DNA of 63,204 nucleotides from Steroidobacteraceae bacterium (lineage in GTDB: Bacteria > Pseudomonadota > Gammaproteobacteria > Steroidobacterales > Steroidobacteraceae). The position numbers were made by a program, and so were the translations under genes. Under the pieces are notes generated by a model. That model was not told where the DNA came from. It ran no database searches and saw nothing but the letters and a program-made list of their open reading frames with translations. This document shows, piece by piece, positions 1 through 8,551 of the stretch (its first letter is position 1; each line of letters opens with the position of its first letter). Location of the stretch: positions 1-63,204 of the forward strand of contig JAQSWD010000025.1 in the NCBI GenBank assembly GCA_029266835.1, given 5' to 3'.

Positions 1-293
1 TCGCGCAGAATCGCGACGGCGGCCTCGGCGGCTGGACCAAGGATGACACCCGCCGTGAACTTCCCCTGCCCGGCCTTGAAGTCATCGACGCCACGGTGGT
101 CAAACTCGCCGTGCGCACCAATGGCTGGTGGATAGTCACGCTCGACAATGGCCAGGTCTGGTCGCAGGTCGAGAACCGCTCTACCGCCACGGTCGCGGTC
201 GGAGATGACGTGACGCTGCGCCGCTCGCGCATCGGCTCGTACGTCCTGACCAACATCAAGGGCATCGAGACACGAGTCAAACGCGACCGCTGA
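1..293 (+). CDS. Exported small protein, copy 1 (3' part only)
   Basis: The gene enters from outside the window; 96 residues are readable from base 3 to the TGA at 291-293. The C-terminal half (LDNGQVW, then a VTLRRSRIGS-like strand and a basic end KRDR) matches the C-terminal half of the protein at 1431-1850 almost strand for strand, so the two are paralogues from a tandem duplication. The pattern suggests a short beta-rich periplasmic domain. It converges on the protease gene at 315-1319, as its paralogue converges on the second protease. Function unknown. Confidence 0.75.
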   Translation, partial: AQNRDGGLGGWTKDDTRRELPLPGLEVIDATVVKLAVRTNGWWIVTLDNGQVWSQVENRSTATVAVGDDVTLRRSRIGSYVLTNIKGIETRVKRDR

Positions 294-314
294 CCCCGCC
301 GGGCCGGTCGTCCC

Positions 315-1319
315 TCAGTCGCGCGGAATGCGCGTGGCTGGTCCGCGCTTGCGCATGGGCAACATGTCTCCGACGATGTTGGGCAGGATGCTCAACTCCT
401 TGCGGGTGAAGTCGATCATCATCGCGCTCGTGGTGCCGAGTACGTCCATGCCGAGCACGATGGCCGGTTCTTCGGTCACGTCCCACATCTCGAAGACTTC
501 GAAGTCACCGAACACGATGCGCATGTTCGTGATGGCCACCGAACCCATGCGAAAGGTCGGCGTCTTGAGAATGTTGCCGGGCACGATCTGCGAAGTCGCG
601 GCGCTCACCATGGTGGCCGTGTCCGGGTCGGCGAGTTTCTTTTCGAGTCCCGTGGCCGTCAGCAACGCGCGATTGCCCAGCGATCGCTCAGCGCCCGTGT
701 CAATGATGGCGTGCACCCTCACCTTGCCGATGCGCGCCGGCACCACCGCCAGGCCGCCAAAGCGCATTTCCGCCTTCATCACCTCCCATTGCTCGCTCAC
801 GCGCGGACAACGGTTGTCGAGAATGGAGACGCGCTTCTCGCTGAAGTTCACGAACAGGCATCCCTGCGAGAATGCATCCACGCCGAAGATACCGTCGGCA
901 TCGGCGAACACGCGCGGCTCGACCATGGGCAGGTCGCGCCCGGTGAGCGCGATCTGCCCGGCCGTGAGGCTGTCGACCAGCACCGTCGGCACGCGTTCCG
1001 AGCCGGTGATGCCACGCAGTAGTTTGGTCCGCTCGGATGCCGGCCTGAGCTTGAGCCGCGCCGCCACCCGCGGACCGATGACGCTGCTGGAAGCCCCGGT
1101 ATCGACCAGGAAGGCGAATGGGCCGACGTTGTTCACGAACACCGGCGCCATCACGCGCCCGACGCGGTCACGCCGCGTGGCAGCCACGTAGGCGAAATTC
1201 TCGGGCTTGATCTCGGCCAGAGGCGACGTCACCGCCAGCGATGCGTCCGCGGCCGGCTGTTGCGGCATCGCCGCCAGCGGCACTGAGGCAAACAGGATCA
1301 TCAGGCAGATGCGCGCCAT
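315..1319 (-). CDS. Retropepsin-like aspartyl protease, copy 1
   Basis: 334 residues with a signal peptide (about 1-20). There are two retropepsin-like half-domains in one chain. Each has the catalytic DTGA loop, at residues 73-76 (hydrophobic run then DTGASSS) and 207-210 (IDTGAER). Each repeat ends with a short G-I-F-G or G-M-D-V type turn (GIFGVDAF near 143-150, VLGMDVLG near the C-terminus), as expected for the Asp_protease_2/gag-asp families. Most retropepsins act as homodimers; two sites in tandem could make an intramolecular dimer. Its substrate is unknown and it is likely periplasmic. About 60% identical by eye to the copy at 1859-2863. A TAACGT hexamer lies 6 bp before the ATG and no Shine-Dalgarno is seen. 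Confidence 0.85.
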   Translation of the reverse strand: MARICLMILFASVPLAAMPQQPAADASLAVTSPLAEIKPENFAYVAATRRDRVGRVMAPVFVNNVGPFAFLVDTGASSSVIGPRVAARLKLRPASERTKLLRGITGSERVPTVLVDSLTAGQIALTGRDLPMVEPRVFADADGIFGVDAFSQGCLFVNFSEKRVSILDNRCPRVSEQWEVMKAEMRFGGLAVVPARIGKVRVHAIIDTGAERSLGNRALLTATGLEKKLADPDTATMVSAATSQIVPGNILKTPTFRMGSVAITNMRIVFGDFEVFEMWDVTEEPAIVLGMDVLGTTSAMMIDFTRKELSILPNIVGDMLPMRKRGPATRIPRD

Positions 1320-1325
1320 GTCGAG

Positions 1326-1331
1326 ACGTTA
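1326..1331 (-). promoter_or_regulatory. Putative leaderless -10 (TAACGT)
   Basis: TAACGT on the minus strand, 6 bp before the ATG of the protease ending at 1319. Transcription would begin at about the start codon. The second protease copy keeps the same hexamer and spacing. Confidence 0.5.
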
Positions 1332-1418
1332 CCCAAAAGCCGTGGCGAATGGGGCGGTTTGCGGCGATCCGTTTGCGGTTCCGGAAATCCGCGGGTGCGG
1401 CCGCGCGTTCCCGGCGGT

Positions 1419-1424
1419 TATTCT
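1419..1424 (+). promoter_or_regulatory. Putative leaderless -10 (TATTCT)
   Basis: TATTCT ends 6 bp before the ATG at 1431; no ribosome-binding site lies between. It fits the TANNNT pattern seen before many starts in this window. Confidence 0.4.
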
Positions 1425-1430
1425 GCGCGG

Positions 1431-1850
1431 ATGACTCGTCACGTGATTCGCGGCGCTGCCGCCCTCCTGTTCCCGTTGTGTGGCCTTCCGGCCCTGGGCT
1501 GGGCCGCCGCGCCGCATCCCTGCGCCGTCATCGAAACCGATGCGGAACGCCTGGCCTGCTACGACCGCACCTTCGGGACACCCGCCGAGCCCAAACCACT
1601 GCCCGATCCGCCCGCGGCCAGGCCCGACGAAGCCGTTGAAAAATTCACCGCGGTGGTTTCGAAAATCGAGTGGCGCAACGGCGTGTTCGTCGCCACGCTC
1701 GACAATGGCCAGGTGTGGATCCAGTCCGAACGGGACTCGAGGGTCCAGATCGCCGCCCGGGACACCGTGACCATCCGTCGCGCCAGCCTGGGGTCGCATC
1801 TGCTCAGTGGCAAGCAGGGTATTGCTGCGCGCGTCAAACGCCTGCGTTGA
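1431..1850 (+). CDS. Exported small protein, copy 2
   Basis: 139 residues. A signal peptide (about 1-27) is followed by a Cys31...Cys43 segment with the pattern C-x2-I-x6-RL-x-CYD. This resembles the start of TagO/VasI-type secreted proteins, but nothing else supports a type VI link. The C-terminal half (LDNGQVWIQ, VTIRRASLGS, RVKRLR) is paralogous to the fragment at 1-293. The ATG at 1431 is preferred because an upstream in-frame extension adds only charged sequence ahead of the signal peptide, and a TATTCT box sits 6 bp before it. It converges with the second protease gene, 8 bp away. Function unknown; the linkage suggests it may be a partner or inhibitor of the protease. Confidence 0.75.
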   Translation: MTRHVIRGAAALLFPLCGLPALGWAAAPHPCAVIETDAERLACYDRTFGTPAEPKPLPDPPAARPDEAVEKFTAVVSKIEWRNGVFVATLDNGQVWIQSERDSRVQIAARDTVTIRRASLGSHLLSGKQGIAARVKRLR

Positions 1851-1858
1851 CGGCCTCG

Positions 1859-2863
1859 CTAGGGCAGGCGCGAGGGCGTGGCGTTGCGGCGAATCCGGAA
1901 AGTGTCAGGCGCGCCCTGCGGAAGTATCTTAAGTTCGCGCCGCTTGTAGTCGATCATCAACGCCTGCGTCGTGCCGAGGACGTCCATGCCCAGCACGATC
2001 GCGGGGATCTCCGCGGCGCCCCACATCTGGAACACCTCGAAGTCACCGAACACCAGCGAAAGATTGTCGATGGCGATACTGCCCACGTTCACGGGCGGCG
2101 CCGCCAGCAGATTTCCGAATATCGCCTGGCTGGTCGCGGCAAACACCTGGCGCCGCGTTTTCGGATCCTGCAGGGCTGGCTCGAGGTCCGCGGCCACCAG
2201 CAGCGCACGATTTCCCAGCGAGCGTTCCGCGCCAGTGTCGACGATGGCCAGGACCTTGGTGCGGCCTACCCGCGCGTGCACCACCGGCAGGCCTCCGAAC
2301 TTGAGCTCGGCGCGCAACGTTTCCCATTCATCACCGACACGCGGGCAACCGGTGCGAAGGATGAAAACGCTGGCTTCGCGGAAATTCACGTACAGGCAAC
2401 CCTGCGAGAAGGCGTCGGCGCCGAAAATGCCGTCGGCATCGGCGAACACGCGCGGCTGGACCACGGGCAGCGACTTGTCCATGAGAGTGATCTCGCCCGC
2501 GGTGATGCTGTCCACGGCCACGCCCGGCACGACTTCGGACCCGGTGATGCCGCGCAGTAGTTTGGACTGCGCGGGATCCGGCTTCAGCCCGAGCCGCGCC
2601 ACCACGCGCGGCGAGATCACGCTGGTCGATGCCCCGGTGTCGACGACGAAGGCGAATGGCCCCACGCCGTTCACGGACACCGGCGCCATCACGCGGCCGA
2701 TGCGGTCGGGACGCGTGGACGCGACGTAGACGAAATCCTCCGGCTTCACCTCCGCCACCGGTGGCAGATCGGCGGGAATGTCCGCGGGCGGCGACTCCGG
2801 CTCCGCCGCGCCTGCGATCGCGGGCAGTGATGCCAGGACCAGCGTGGCTATCCACTTGCTCAT
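1859..2863 (-). CDS. Retropepsin-like aspartyl protease, copy 2
   Basis: 334 residues, the same length as its neighbour copy. Signal peptide about 1-19. It has two retropepsin half-domains with DTGA at 75-78 and 209-212. The regions around them (LLRGITGSE, VFADADGIFG, DAFSQGCL, DTGAERSLGNRALL) are nearly identical to copy 1, while the linkers and C-terminus have diverged. Both catalytic aspartates are retained in both copies, so neither looks like a decaying duplicate. Predicted periplasmic protease of unknown substrate. Its promoter-like TAACGT sits just downstream of the terminator that ends the TonB receptor gene. Confidence 0.85.
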   Translation of the reverse strand: MSKWIATLVLASLPAIAGAAEPESPPADIPADLPPVAEVKPEDFVYVASTRPDRIGRVMAPVSVNGVGPFAFVVDTGASTSVISPRVVARLGLKPDPAQSKLLRGITGSEVVPGVAVDSITAGEITLMDKSLPVVQPRVFADADGIFGADAFSQGCLYVNFREASVFILRTGCPRVGDEWETLRAELKFGGLPVVHARVGRTKVLAIVDTGAERSLGNRALLVAADLEPALQDPKTRRQVFAATSQAIFGNLLAAPPVNVGSIAIDNLSLVFGDFEVFQMWGAAEIPAIVLGMDVLGTTQALMIDYKRRELKILPQGAPDTFRIRRNATPSRLP

Positions 2864-2869
2864 CGCGTC

Positions 2870-2875
2870 ACGTTA
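2870..2875 (-). promoter_or_regulatory. Putative leaderless -10 (TAACGT)
   Basis: The same hexamer and 6-bp spacing as before the first protease copy, although the bases between differ. Conservation across a duplication supports a real promoter element. Confidence 0.5.
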
Positions 2876-2886
2876 ACCCGGCGCAA

Positions 2887-2916
2887 GAAAAAAGGGCGGC
2901 CCGAGGGCCGCCCTTT
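2887..2916 (-). terminator. Rho-independent terminator of the TonB receptor gene
   Basis: A perfect 11-bp stem (2891-2901 with 2906-2916) around a 4-base loop. Read on the minus strand it is followed by a run of seven T. It lies 29 bp past the receptor stop codon. Confidence 0.85.
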
Positions 2917-2944
2917 GGCTTTGCACAGCCTCATCCCGGCTCGT

Positions 2945-5896
2945 TCAGAACTTCATGCGCACTCCGGCATACCAGCGGCGGCCGATCGCGTCATAGGTAC
3001 CCGCATCGGTTTCCGTACCCGTCACGTCACTCGGCAGGCCCGAGATCAACAGCGGCGGCTCTTCGTCGAACAGGTTGTTCGCGCCGAGGAACACCTGGTA
3101 GGCCTCGGTCGGCTGCCAGGTCAACTGCAGGTCGACGTAGGTCGCCGAGCCTACACCCACCGAACCCGCCGGCAGGTCGAAGGCAGCCAGGAAGCCGTCG
3201 TCGAGTACCGCGGATGAGATGTAGGTGGTCTGCAGCGTGCCGCCGAACTTGCCCACGTTGTAACCCAGCGTGAGGTACGCCTTGTCCTCGGAGTCACCGA
3301 TCTCGCCCGCCAGTTCGTCCTTGTCTCCGCCGGTCAGCGGGATGAGGTAGTGGTCGAGCAGGTGCGTGTACGAAAGACGCGCGTTGAAGCGGCCCGGTCC
3401 GATGGACTGCGCATACGCCACCGTGAGGTCGACGCCTTCGGCGAATTCGCCACCGGTATTGGTGGTGTCCGCATCGAGGAATTCGATCGAACCCGCGCTG
3501 TTGGCGCCGATGGCGTTCGGGCGGCGGGTGACGAACTGGCAAAGGCTGGTGTCGCCGCCGCCGTAGCACTGGCTCAGGATGAAGTTGCGGTCACGCAGCG
3601 TGATCGCGTTGTCGATGTCGATCCGGTAGTAATCCACCGTGAAATCGAACTTGTCGAGCACCGGGATATCCTCCGGCTGCCACACCATGCCGATGGTCCA
3701 GGAATTGCCTTCCTCTTCCTCGAGTTCCGGGTTGCCGCTGTCGAATCCCGAAATGCCCTGCACGTCCGGCTGCGTCAGGACGAACAGGCCGTTGGGATTC
3801 GTGCCGCTGATGTTGGAGTTGATGTTCGCCAGCACGCCAGGAGCTGCGCGGCAGGCATCGGAGATTCCGCCGGTGGACGTCAGCGTCACACCCACGCAGG
3901 GATCCTGGATGCCGGTCGGGAAGGTCTGGCTGGGCGGCGAGTACAGGTCGTTGATGTTGGGCGCCCGGGTCGACAGCGCCCGGATGACCCGGAAGCGCAG
4001 CGACGAGACGGGCGACCATTCGAAACCACCGTTCCAGCTCAGCGTATTGCCGACGGTCGAGTAGTCGGAGGCGCGCACCGCGGCACGCAATGCCAGGCGC
4101 TCGACGGCGGGCAGATCCTTCAACAACGGCACGTTGGTTTCGATGTAGAACTCGCGCACGTCGAACTCACCCTGGGTGGGCGGGATGGCGTTGCCGGCGT
4201 TCAGACCCGCCTGCGTCAGCGCATCCCATTCGCTCTCCGCATACTCTTCGCGGTATTCGGCGCCCGCCGCGATGCCCCACGTGCCCGCCGGGAGCTCGAG
4301 CAGTTCACCCGAAACGTTGAGGCCCAACACGCGTTGCCGCGTGAATGTGGCTAGCGATCCCGGGGCCTCGATGTAGTCCACCGCACCGGGCGACAGGGAG
4401 TTGAAACCGAAGATGTTCGCGGGCACGCAGCCCTGAACGCGCGCGTTCGCGTTGCGGCAGATGGCTTCGGCGGTGTCGCCGTCGTTGTCGACGTCTTCCA
4501 CGTCCGCGACGGCTTCCAGCGCGTTCGCGAAGTTCAACACGTTCACCTGGCCGTCGGAGGTCTGCGCTTCCTTGGTCTGGCCGAACGAATAGAAGGCCTC
4601 GTAGTTCCACTTCTCACCGAAGCCGCCCTGCAGGCCGCCCACCACGCGGAAGGTATCGCGCTTGGCGGTGGCGCCGCGGTTGCCGAAGTCGGACATGCGC
4701 TTCACGAAGTAGTAGTCGCGCAGTCCGTCACCGTCCCAGTCGATGGCGCTGTCATACACCTCGTCGGGCACGAGGGGATTGCGCACCGCCACGCCGTTCA
4801 CCAGGAACTCCGCGCCGACGTTGCCGCCGGAAGCCGGGTAGATGTCCTCGGCGGCGAGCGCGAAGGGCTCGATCTCGGTGGTCGAGTTCGACGATGCGTA
4901 GGTGCCCTCGAAGAAGGCGCTGTGGTTTTCCGTGTACTCGAAGCTGCCTCGCCCTGCGAAAAGGTAGCGCTCGATGGGCACCGCGATGGTACGGAATGCC
5001 GAGCGGTTGAAGCCGGTGGCCGCGCCGTTGTCGCCGTTGGTGTCCCAGGGAATGACATTGCCCTGGGCGTCATAGGTGATGTCGTCGTTTTCGGTGATGA
5101 AGCGGCCTTGCGGCGCGAATCCCGAATAGAACGGACGGACGATGCTGAAGAAGGCTTCGGGATCACCCGTCAGCGCACCCTCCGAGAACTGATCCACGGC
5201 CGAACGTTCGCGGTCGCGTGAAAACACCGCGCCCTGCTTGGTGTAACCCACGTGCGCCATGATGTTGCCGCGGCCGTCTTCGGTGCTGGTGCCCAGCGTG
5301 ATGCCGAACTGCGTTTCCTGGTTGTCGTCTTCGGCGCTCATGCCGTACTGGCCGTCGAACGAGACACCTTCGAAATTCTTCTTGTAGATGATGTTCACCA
5401 CGCCCGCGACGGCGTCCGAACCGTATACGGCGGAGGCTCCGCCGGTGAGCACGTCGATGCGTTCGATGAACTGCGCCGGGATGGTGTTCATGTCCACGGC
5501 CATCGAGCCGGGGTTGCCGGACACGAAGCGGCGTCCATCCACCAGCACCAGCGTGCGATCGATGCCGAGGTTGCGCAGGTCGACTGTGGAGACACCGCCG
5601 CCCGAAGTGAGGAAGTTGGAGTTCGTGCGGCTCAGCGTCGGCGTGCCGAAGGTCGGATTCTTGAGCAGCAGTTCCTGCGTGTTGAGGATGCCGGTGGCGG
5701 CAATGTCCTCGGAGGAAATGGTCTGCACGGGCGACGGCGAGTCGAGACTGGCGCTCACGATGCGTGAACCCGTGACGACCACCTCTTCCATCGGTTCGTT
5801 CTGATCCTGGGCGTAGGCGGCGGGCACGGCGAGCAGCGCGGCGCTGCCCAGCAGCGCCATACGCACGGCGGAGCGCAGTTGCGGATATCGATTCAT
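2945..5896 (-). CDS. TonB-dependent outer-membrane receptor
   Basis: 983 residues from the ATG at 5896, which follows an AAGGGA ribosome-binding site. An upstream in-frame ATG at 5986 would only add basic sequence before the signal peptide. A signal peptide (about 1-30, ending AYA) precedes the EEVVVTGSRI segment and the plug domain. Plug motifs include LRNLGIDRTLVLVDGRR and the IERIDVLTGGASAVYGSDAVAGVVN block. The remainder is a 22-strand-type barrel ending in a C-terminal Phe (RMKF). The long form with Asp/Gly-rich loops is common in oligotrophic proteobacteria that take up sugars, peptides or sulfated compounds; the ligand cannot be read from sequence. A strong terminator follows. Confidence 0.9.
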   Translation of the reverse strand: MNRYPQLRSAVRMALLGSAALLAVPAAYAQDQNEPMEEVVVTGSRIVSASLDSPSPVQTISSEDIAATGILNTQELLLKNPTFGTPTLSRTNSNFLTSGGGVSTVDLRNLGIDRTLVLVDGRRFVSGNPGSMAVDMNTIPAQFIERIDVLTGGASAVYGSDAVAGVVNIIYKKNFEGVSFDGQYGMSAEDDNQETQFGITLGTSTEDGRGNIMAHVGYTKQGAVFSRDRERSAVDQFSEGALTGDPEAFFSIVRPFYSGFAPQGRFITENDDITYDAQGNVIPWDTNGDNGAATGFNRSAFRTIAVPIERYLFAGRGSFEYTENHSAFFEGTYASSNSTTEIEPFALAAEDIYPASGGNVGAEFLVNGVAVRNPLVPDEVYDSAIDWDGDGLRDYYFVKRMSDFGNRGATAKRDTFRVVGGLQGGFGEKWNYEAFYSFGQTKEAQTSDGQVNVLNFANALEAVADVEDVDNDGDTAEAICRNANARVQGCVPANIFGFNSLSPGAVDYIEAPGSLATFTRQRVLGLNVSGELLELPAGTWGIAAGAEYREEYAESEWDALTQAGLNAGNAIPPTQGEFDVREFYIETNVPLLKDLPAVERLALRAAVRASDYSTVGNTLSWNGGFEWSPVSSLRFRVIRALSTRAPNINDLYSPPSQTFPTGIQDPCVGVTLTSTGGISDACRAAPGVLANINSNISGTNPNGLFVLTQPDVQGISGFDSGNPELEEEEGNSWTIGMVWQPEDIPVLDKFDFTVDYYRIDIDNAITLRDRNFILSQCYGGGDTSLCQFVTRRPNAIGANSAGSIEFLDADTTNTGGEFAEGVDLTVAYAQSIGPGRFNARLSYTHLLDHYLIPLTGGDKDELAGEIGDSEDKAYLTLGYNVGKFGGTLQTTYISSAVLDDGFLAAFDLPAGSVGVGSATYVDLQLTWQPTEAYQVFLGANNLFDEEPPLLISGLPSDVTGTETDAGTYDAIGRRWYAGVRMKF

Positions 5897-6021
5897 TGGC
5901 GAAATCCCTTGTTGGTTGAGTTCCCGAAGAGCACCACGCATCTCGGGGAAGCAGGAGGGACGTCGATGAACAAAACGGGGCGACATGAACGACGCAATAA
6001 AATGCGCGTCGAGGCTCCTGC

Positions 6022-6051
6022 AGTATCGCGGAGCCTAACACTTGTTTGCAA
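6022..6051 (-). promoter_or_regulatory. Possible sigma70-type promoter for the TonB receptor
   Basis: On the minus strand TTGCAA (6051-6046) and GATACT (6027-6022) are separated by 18 bp. This would give a leader of roughly 120 nt before the receptor start. Confidence 0.4.
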
Positions 6052-6156
6052 AACAACCACATCGTGAACATTACGTCGTCGTTCCAACCTCCTTCCTACA
6101 ACTTGCTATAAATCATGTGTTTATCGCATTTCCGGTCGTGCCTGTCAGACGTTGCT

Positions 6157-6168
6157 GACAAATTTGTC
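6157..6168. promoter_or_regulatory. 12-bp palindrome, possible operator
   Basis: GACAAATTTGTC is a perfect palindrome in the middle of the divergent region. It could be a binding site for a dimeric regulator of either neighbour. Confidence 0.35.
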
Positions 6169-6263
6169 GTTCAAAAAACACGGTATTTGCGACGAACCGT
6201 TTGCGCCCTCGCCCAAGATTTTTCTGCGGCCGTCCCAGGCGAGGGGCGCGGGATGGCGTCCAC

Positions 6264-8495
6264 ATGTCGATAGAATCGCCCGCGCACATGGTCTCGCAAC
6301 TCGCGCCTGGTCCCCGACCCGGAACGCCACTCCCGGCGGTTTCCGACGCAGGCCTGCGCGCGCTCACCGAGCACGCGCTCGAGATCATCACGGTGCAGGA
6401 CGCGAAAGGCGTCTTCATCTACGCCAATGAGGCCATCGTCCGATCGCTGGGGTACGGCATCGATGAGTTGCTGGGACGGAATGCCTACGACTTCGTGCAT
6501 CCCGACGAGAAGGACTCGCTCAACGAGCGGTTCCGCGGCCTGCTCAATTCCAGGGACGCGCAGCCTGAGCTCAATCGCTTCGAGTACCGCTTCCTTCACA
6601 AGAACGGCAGCTGGGTCTGGCTGGAGAGCGTGGCGGTCAACGCGCTGGCGAATCCGTCGGTGGGCGGCATCATGGCCCACTCGCGCGACATCACGCGCCG
6701 CAAGGCCAATGAACGCGCGCAGCTGCTGAACCATGCGCGCTACCGCACGGTGGCCGACCTTTCCGAAGGCGCGGTCTACGAATACTTCATGAATCCGGAG
6801 GACGAGTACGAGCTCGAATGGACCTTCGGCACCGAGCGCGTGTACGGATGCTCCGAAGAAGAGTATCGCCGGCGTGGCTGGAAGAGTTTCCTGGTCGGTA
6901 GTGATTGGCCGCAGCTGACCGCGCAACGCACCGAGCGATATCTGCGCGGCGAAACCGTGGAGTTCACCACGCAGATCCGCCGCGCCGACGGCGTGTTGCG
7001 TTGGATAGAGGTGAAGAACCGGCCCATCGCCGATCCGGCCACGGGCAAATTCTCGCGGCTGGTGGGCGTCGCCATCGACATCACCGAACGCAAACAGGCG
7101 GCTGACGCACTGCGTGAAAGCGAATTCCGCTACCGCACGGTCGCCGAACTCACCTCGGGTTTCGTCTACGAAGCCACGGTGGACGAACATGGAGAGGTTC
7201 GCGTCTTGTGGGCCAGCCCGGGGTGGACGGAATTTTTCGGCGCCACTTTCGAGGAAATGAACAACATCGGCTGGCGGCAGGCGCTTCCGGCTGAGGATCA
7301 TGCCGCCGCGATCCGACGCCGGCTGCGGCTGCGAGGCGGCGAACGTACGGAAATGGACGTGGCCTTGCACACCATGCGCGGTGAAACACGGTGGGTGCAC
7401 CTGGCAAATCAACCGCTGGTCGCGCCGGACGGGAGCATCACGCGATACATCGGCGTGGTGCATGACATCACCGACCGCAAGGTCAACGAAGAAGTGCTGC
7501 GCAGCCAGGCGCTGGCGGTGGAGGTGATGCACGAAGGCGTGGTGCTGTCGGACAGCGGCGGGATCATCCGCATGACCAACCCCGCTTTCGATCGCATGTT
7601 CGGCTCGGTCAAGGGCGCGCTGATCGGCAAGCATCTCGAGGGCCTTCCCTGCGATCCGCCGCTGGACCGGCGCATTGCCGAATCCGCGGACGATTCGGCG
7701 GCACGCTCCGGCGCGCCGTTGGTCAGCGAGCTCACCGTGCGCGGCAACCGCGAGGGCGAAGGCCCGCTGTTCGTCGAAGCCGTGGTGACCTCGCTGGTGC
7801 TGCGTGGCGAACGTTTCTGGCTCACCATGATCCAGGACGCCACGGCGCGGCGGCAGCTCGAGCGCGAGGTGCTCGAAGTCGCGAACCGCGAACAACAGCG
7901 CATCGGCAATGATCTGCACGATGGCCTGGGACAGGAGCTCACGGGCATCGCGCTGCTGCTGCGCGGACTGGAGAATCGCGCCGAGCGCGAGGCGCCGGCG
8001 TTGTCGCCGTCCATCGAAGAGGTGGCGCTGCTGGTCAACGACGCCATCTTCACCACGCGCGCGCTGGCGCGCGGCCTCTCACCCGTGACGTTCGATCGCG
8101 GTGGCATCGCGCTGGCGCTGGACGGCCTGGCGCAGCGGCTGTCGGCCATGTTCCACATCGACGTACGCTGCGAGGCCGATGACACGCTGGAGCGCGGCCT
8201 GGAATCCGCGAATGCGCTGCACCTGTATCGCATCGCGCAGGAGGCGGTGACCAATGCCGCCCAGCACGGCCAGGCCGGCAATGTGCGCATCCGGCTGTGC
8301 CCGGATGGCGATCGCGGCCTGCTGCGCATCGAAGACGATGGCAGCGGATTCAACCCCACCACGCTTCAAAGCAAGGGGTTGGGGCTGCGCATCATGCGTT
8401 ATCGCGCGCAGATGATGGCCGGCTCGCTGCGCATCGAAAGCGCACGGGCCCGCGGCACCATCGTCAGCTGCTGGTTTCCCATCGGTGCCGGGTGA
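6264..8495 (+). CDS. Four-PAS sensor histidine kinase (NarL-type, orphan)
   Basis: 743 residues with no membrane segment, so probably cytoplasmic. Four PAS/PAC units fall at about 25-145, 150-290, 295-415 and 420-530; PAC motifs such as DITRRK, DITERK and DITDRK close the first three. A HisKA_3 dimerisation domain follows with phospho-acceptor His552 in NDLHDGLGQELTG, then an HATPase_c domain with N-box (AQEAVTNAAQHG), G1 (DDGSGF) and G2 (GLGLRIM). This class normally phosphorylates a LuxR-family response regulator, but none is adjacent. Start chosen at 6264, preceded by GGATGG; the upstream in-frame start adds Arg-rich residues. The last codons Gly-Ala-Gly-TGA lie inside the inverted repeat at 8484-8541. 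Confidence 0.9.
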   Translation: MSIESPAHMVSQLAPGPRPGTPLPAVSDAGLRALTEHALEIITVQDAKGVFIYANEAIVRSLGYGIDELLGRNAYDFVHPDEKDSLNERFRGLLNSRDAQPELNRFEYRFLHKNGSWVWLESVAVNALANPSVGGIMAHSRDITRRKANERAQLLNHARYRTVADLSEGAVYEYFMNPEDEYELEWTFGTERVYGCSEEEYRRRGWKSFLVGSDWPQLTAQRTERYLRGETVEFTTQIRRADGVLRWIEVKNRPIADPATGKFSRLVGVAIDITERKQAADALRESEFRYRTVAELTSGFVYEATVDEHGEVRVLWASPGWTEFFGATFEEMNNIGWRQALPAEDHAAAIRRRLRLRGGERTEMDVALHTMRGETRWVHLANQPLVAPDGSITRYIGVVHDITDRKVNEEVLRSQALAVEVMHEGVVLSDSGGIIRMTNPAFDRMFGSVKGALIGKHLEGLPCDPPLDRRIAESADDSAARSGAPLVSELTVRGNREGEGPLFVEAVVTSLVLRGERFWLTMIQDATARRQLEREVLEVANREQQRIGNDLHDGLGQELTGIALLLRGLENRAEREAPALSPSIEEVALLVNDAIFTTRALARGLSPVTFDRGGIALALDGLAQRLSAMFHIDVRCEADDTLERGLESANALHLYRIAQEAVTNAAQHGQAGNVRIRLCPDGDRGLLRIEDDGSGFNPTTLQSKGLGLRIMRYRAQMMAGSLRIESARARGTIVSCWFPIGAG

Positions 8496-8541
8496 GGAAA
8501 GTGGGGAGAAGTCCTTTTCCCCACTTTCCTCACCCGGCACC
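8484..8541. repeat. Long inverted repeat, copy A
   Basis: Arms of 24 bp (8484-8507 and 8518-8541) pair perfectly around a 10-base loop. The arms begin GGTGCCGGGTGAGG. The left arm overlaps the kinase stop codon and the right arm ends 10 bp before the fumarase stop. Near-identical elements occur at 29262-29338 and 43847-43937. Between two convergent genes it could act as a bidirectional terminator, although no T-run follows. Confidence 0.9.
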
Positions 8542-8551
8542 AACCTCCCAC

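Larger units (their letters stand above)
5897..6263. other. Divergent regulatory region between TonB receptor and PAS kinase
   Basis: This 367-bp AT-richer stretch carries no credible gene. It holds a possible sigma70 promoter for the receptor, a 12-bp palindrome, and the start region of the kinase. Confidence 0.6.

Noticed and set aside
1431-1850. Assignment to the type VI TagO/VasI family from the C-x2-I...RL-x-CYD segment
   Set aside because: The short motif recurs in many exported proteins, and no type VI gene is in the window.
6171-7919. A 582-codon minus-strand frame over the PAS kinase
   Set aside because: Shadow of the kinase; composition is His/Arg/Asp-rich and there is no start signal.
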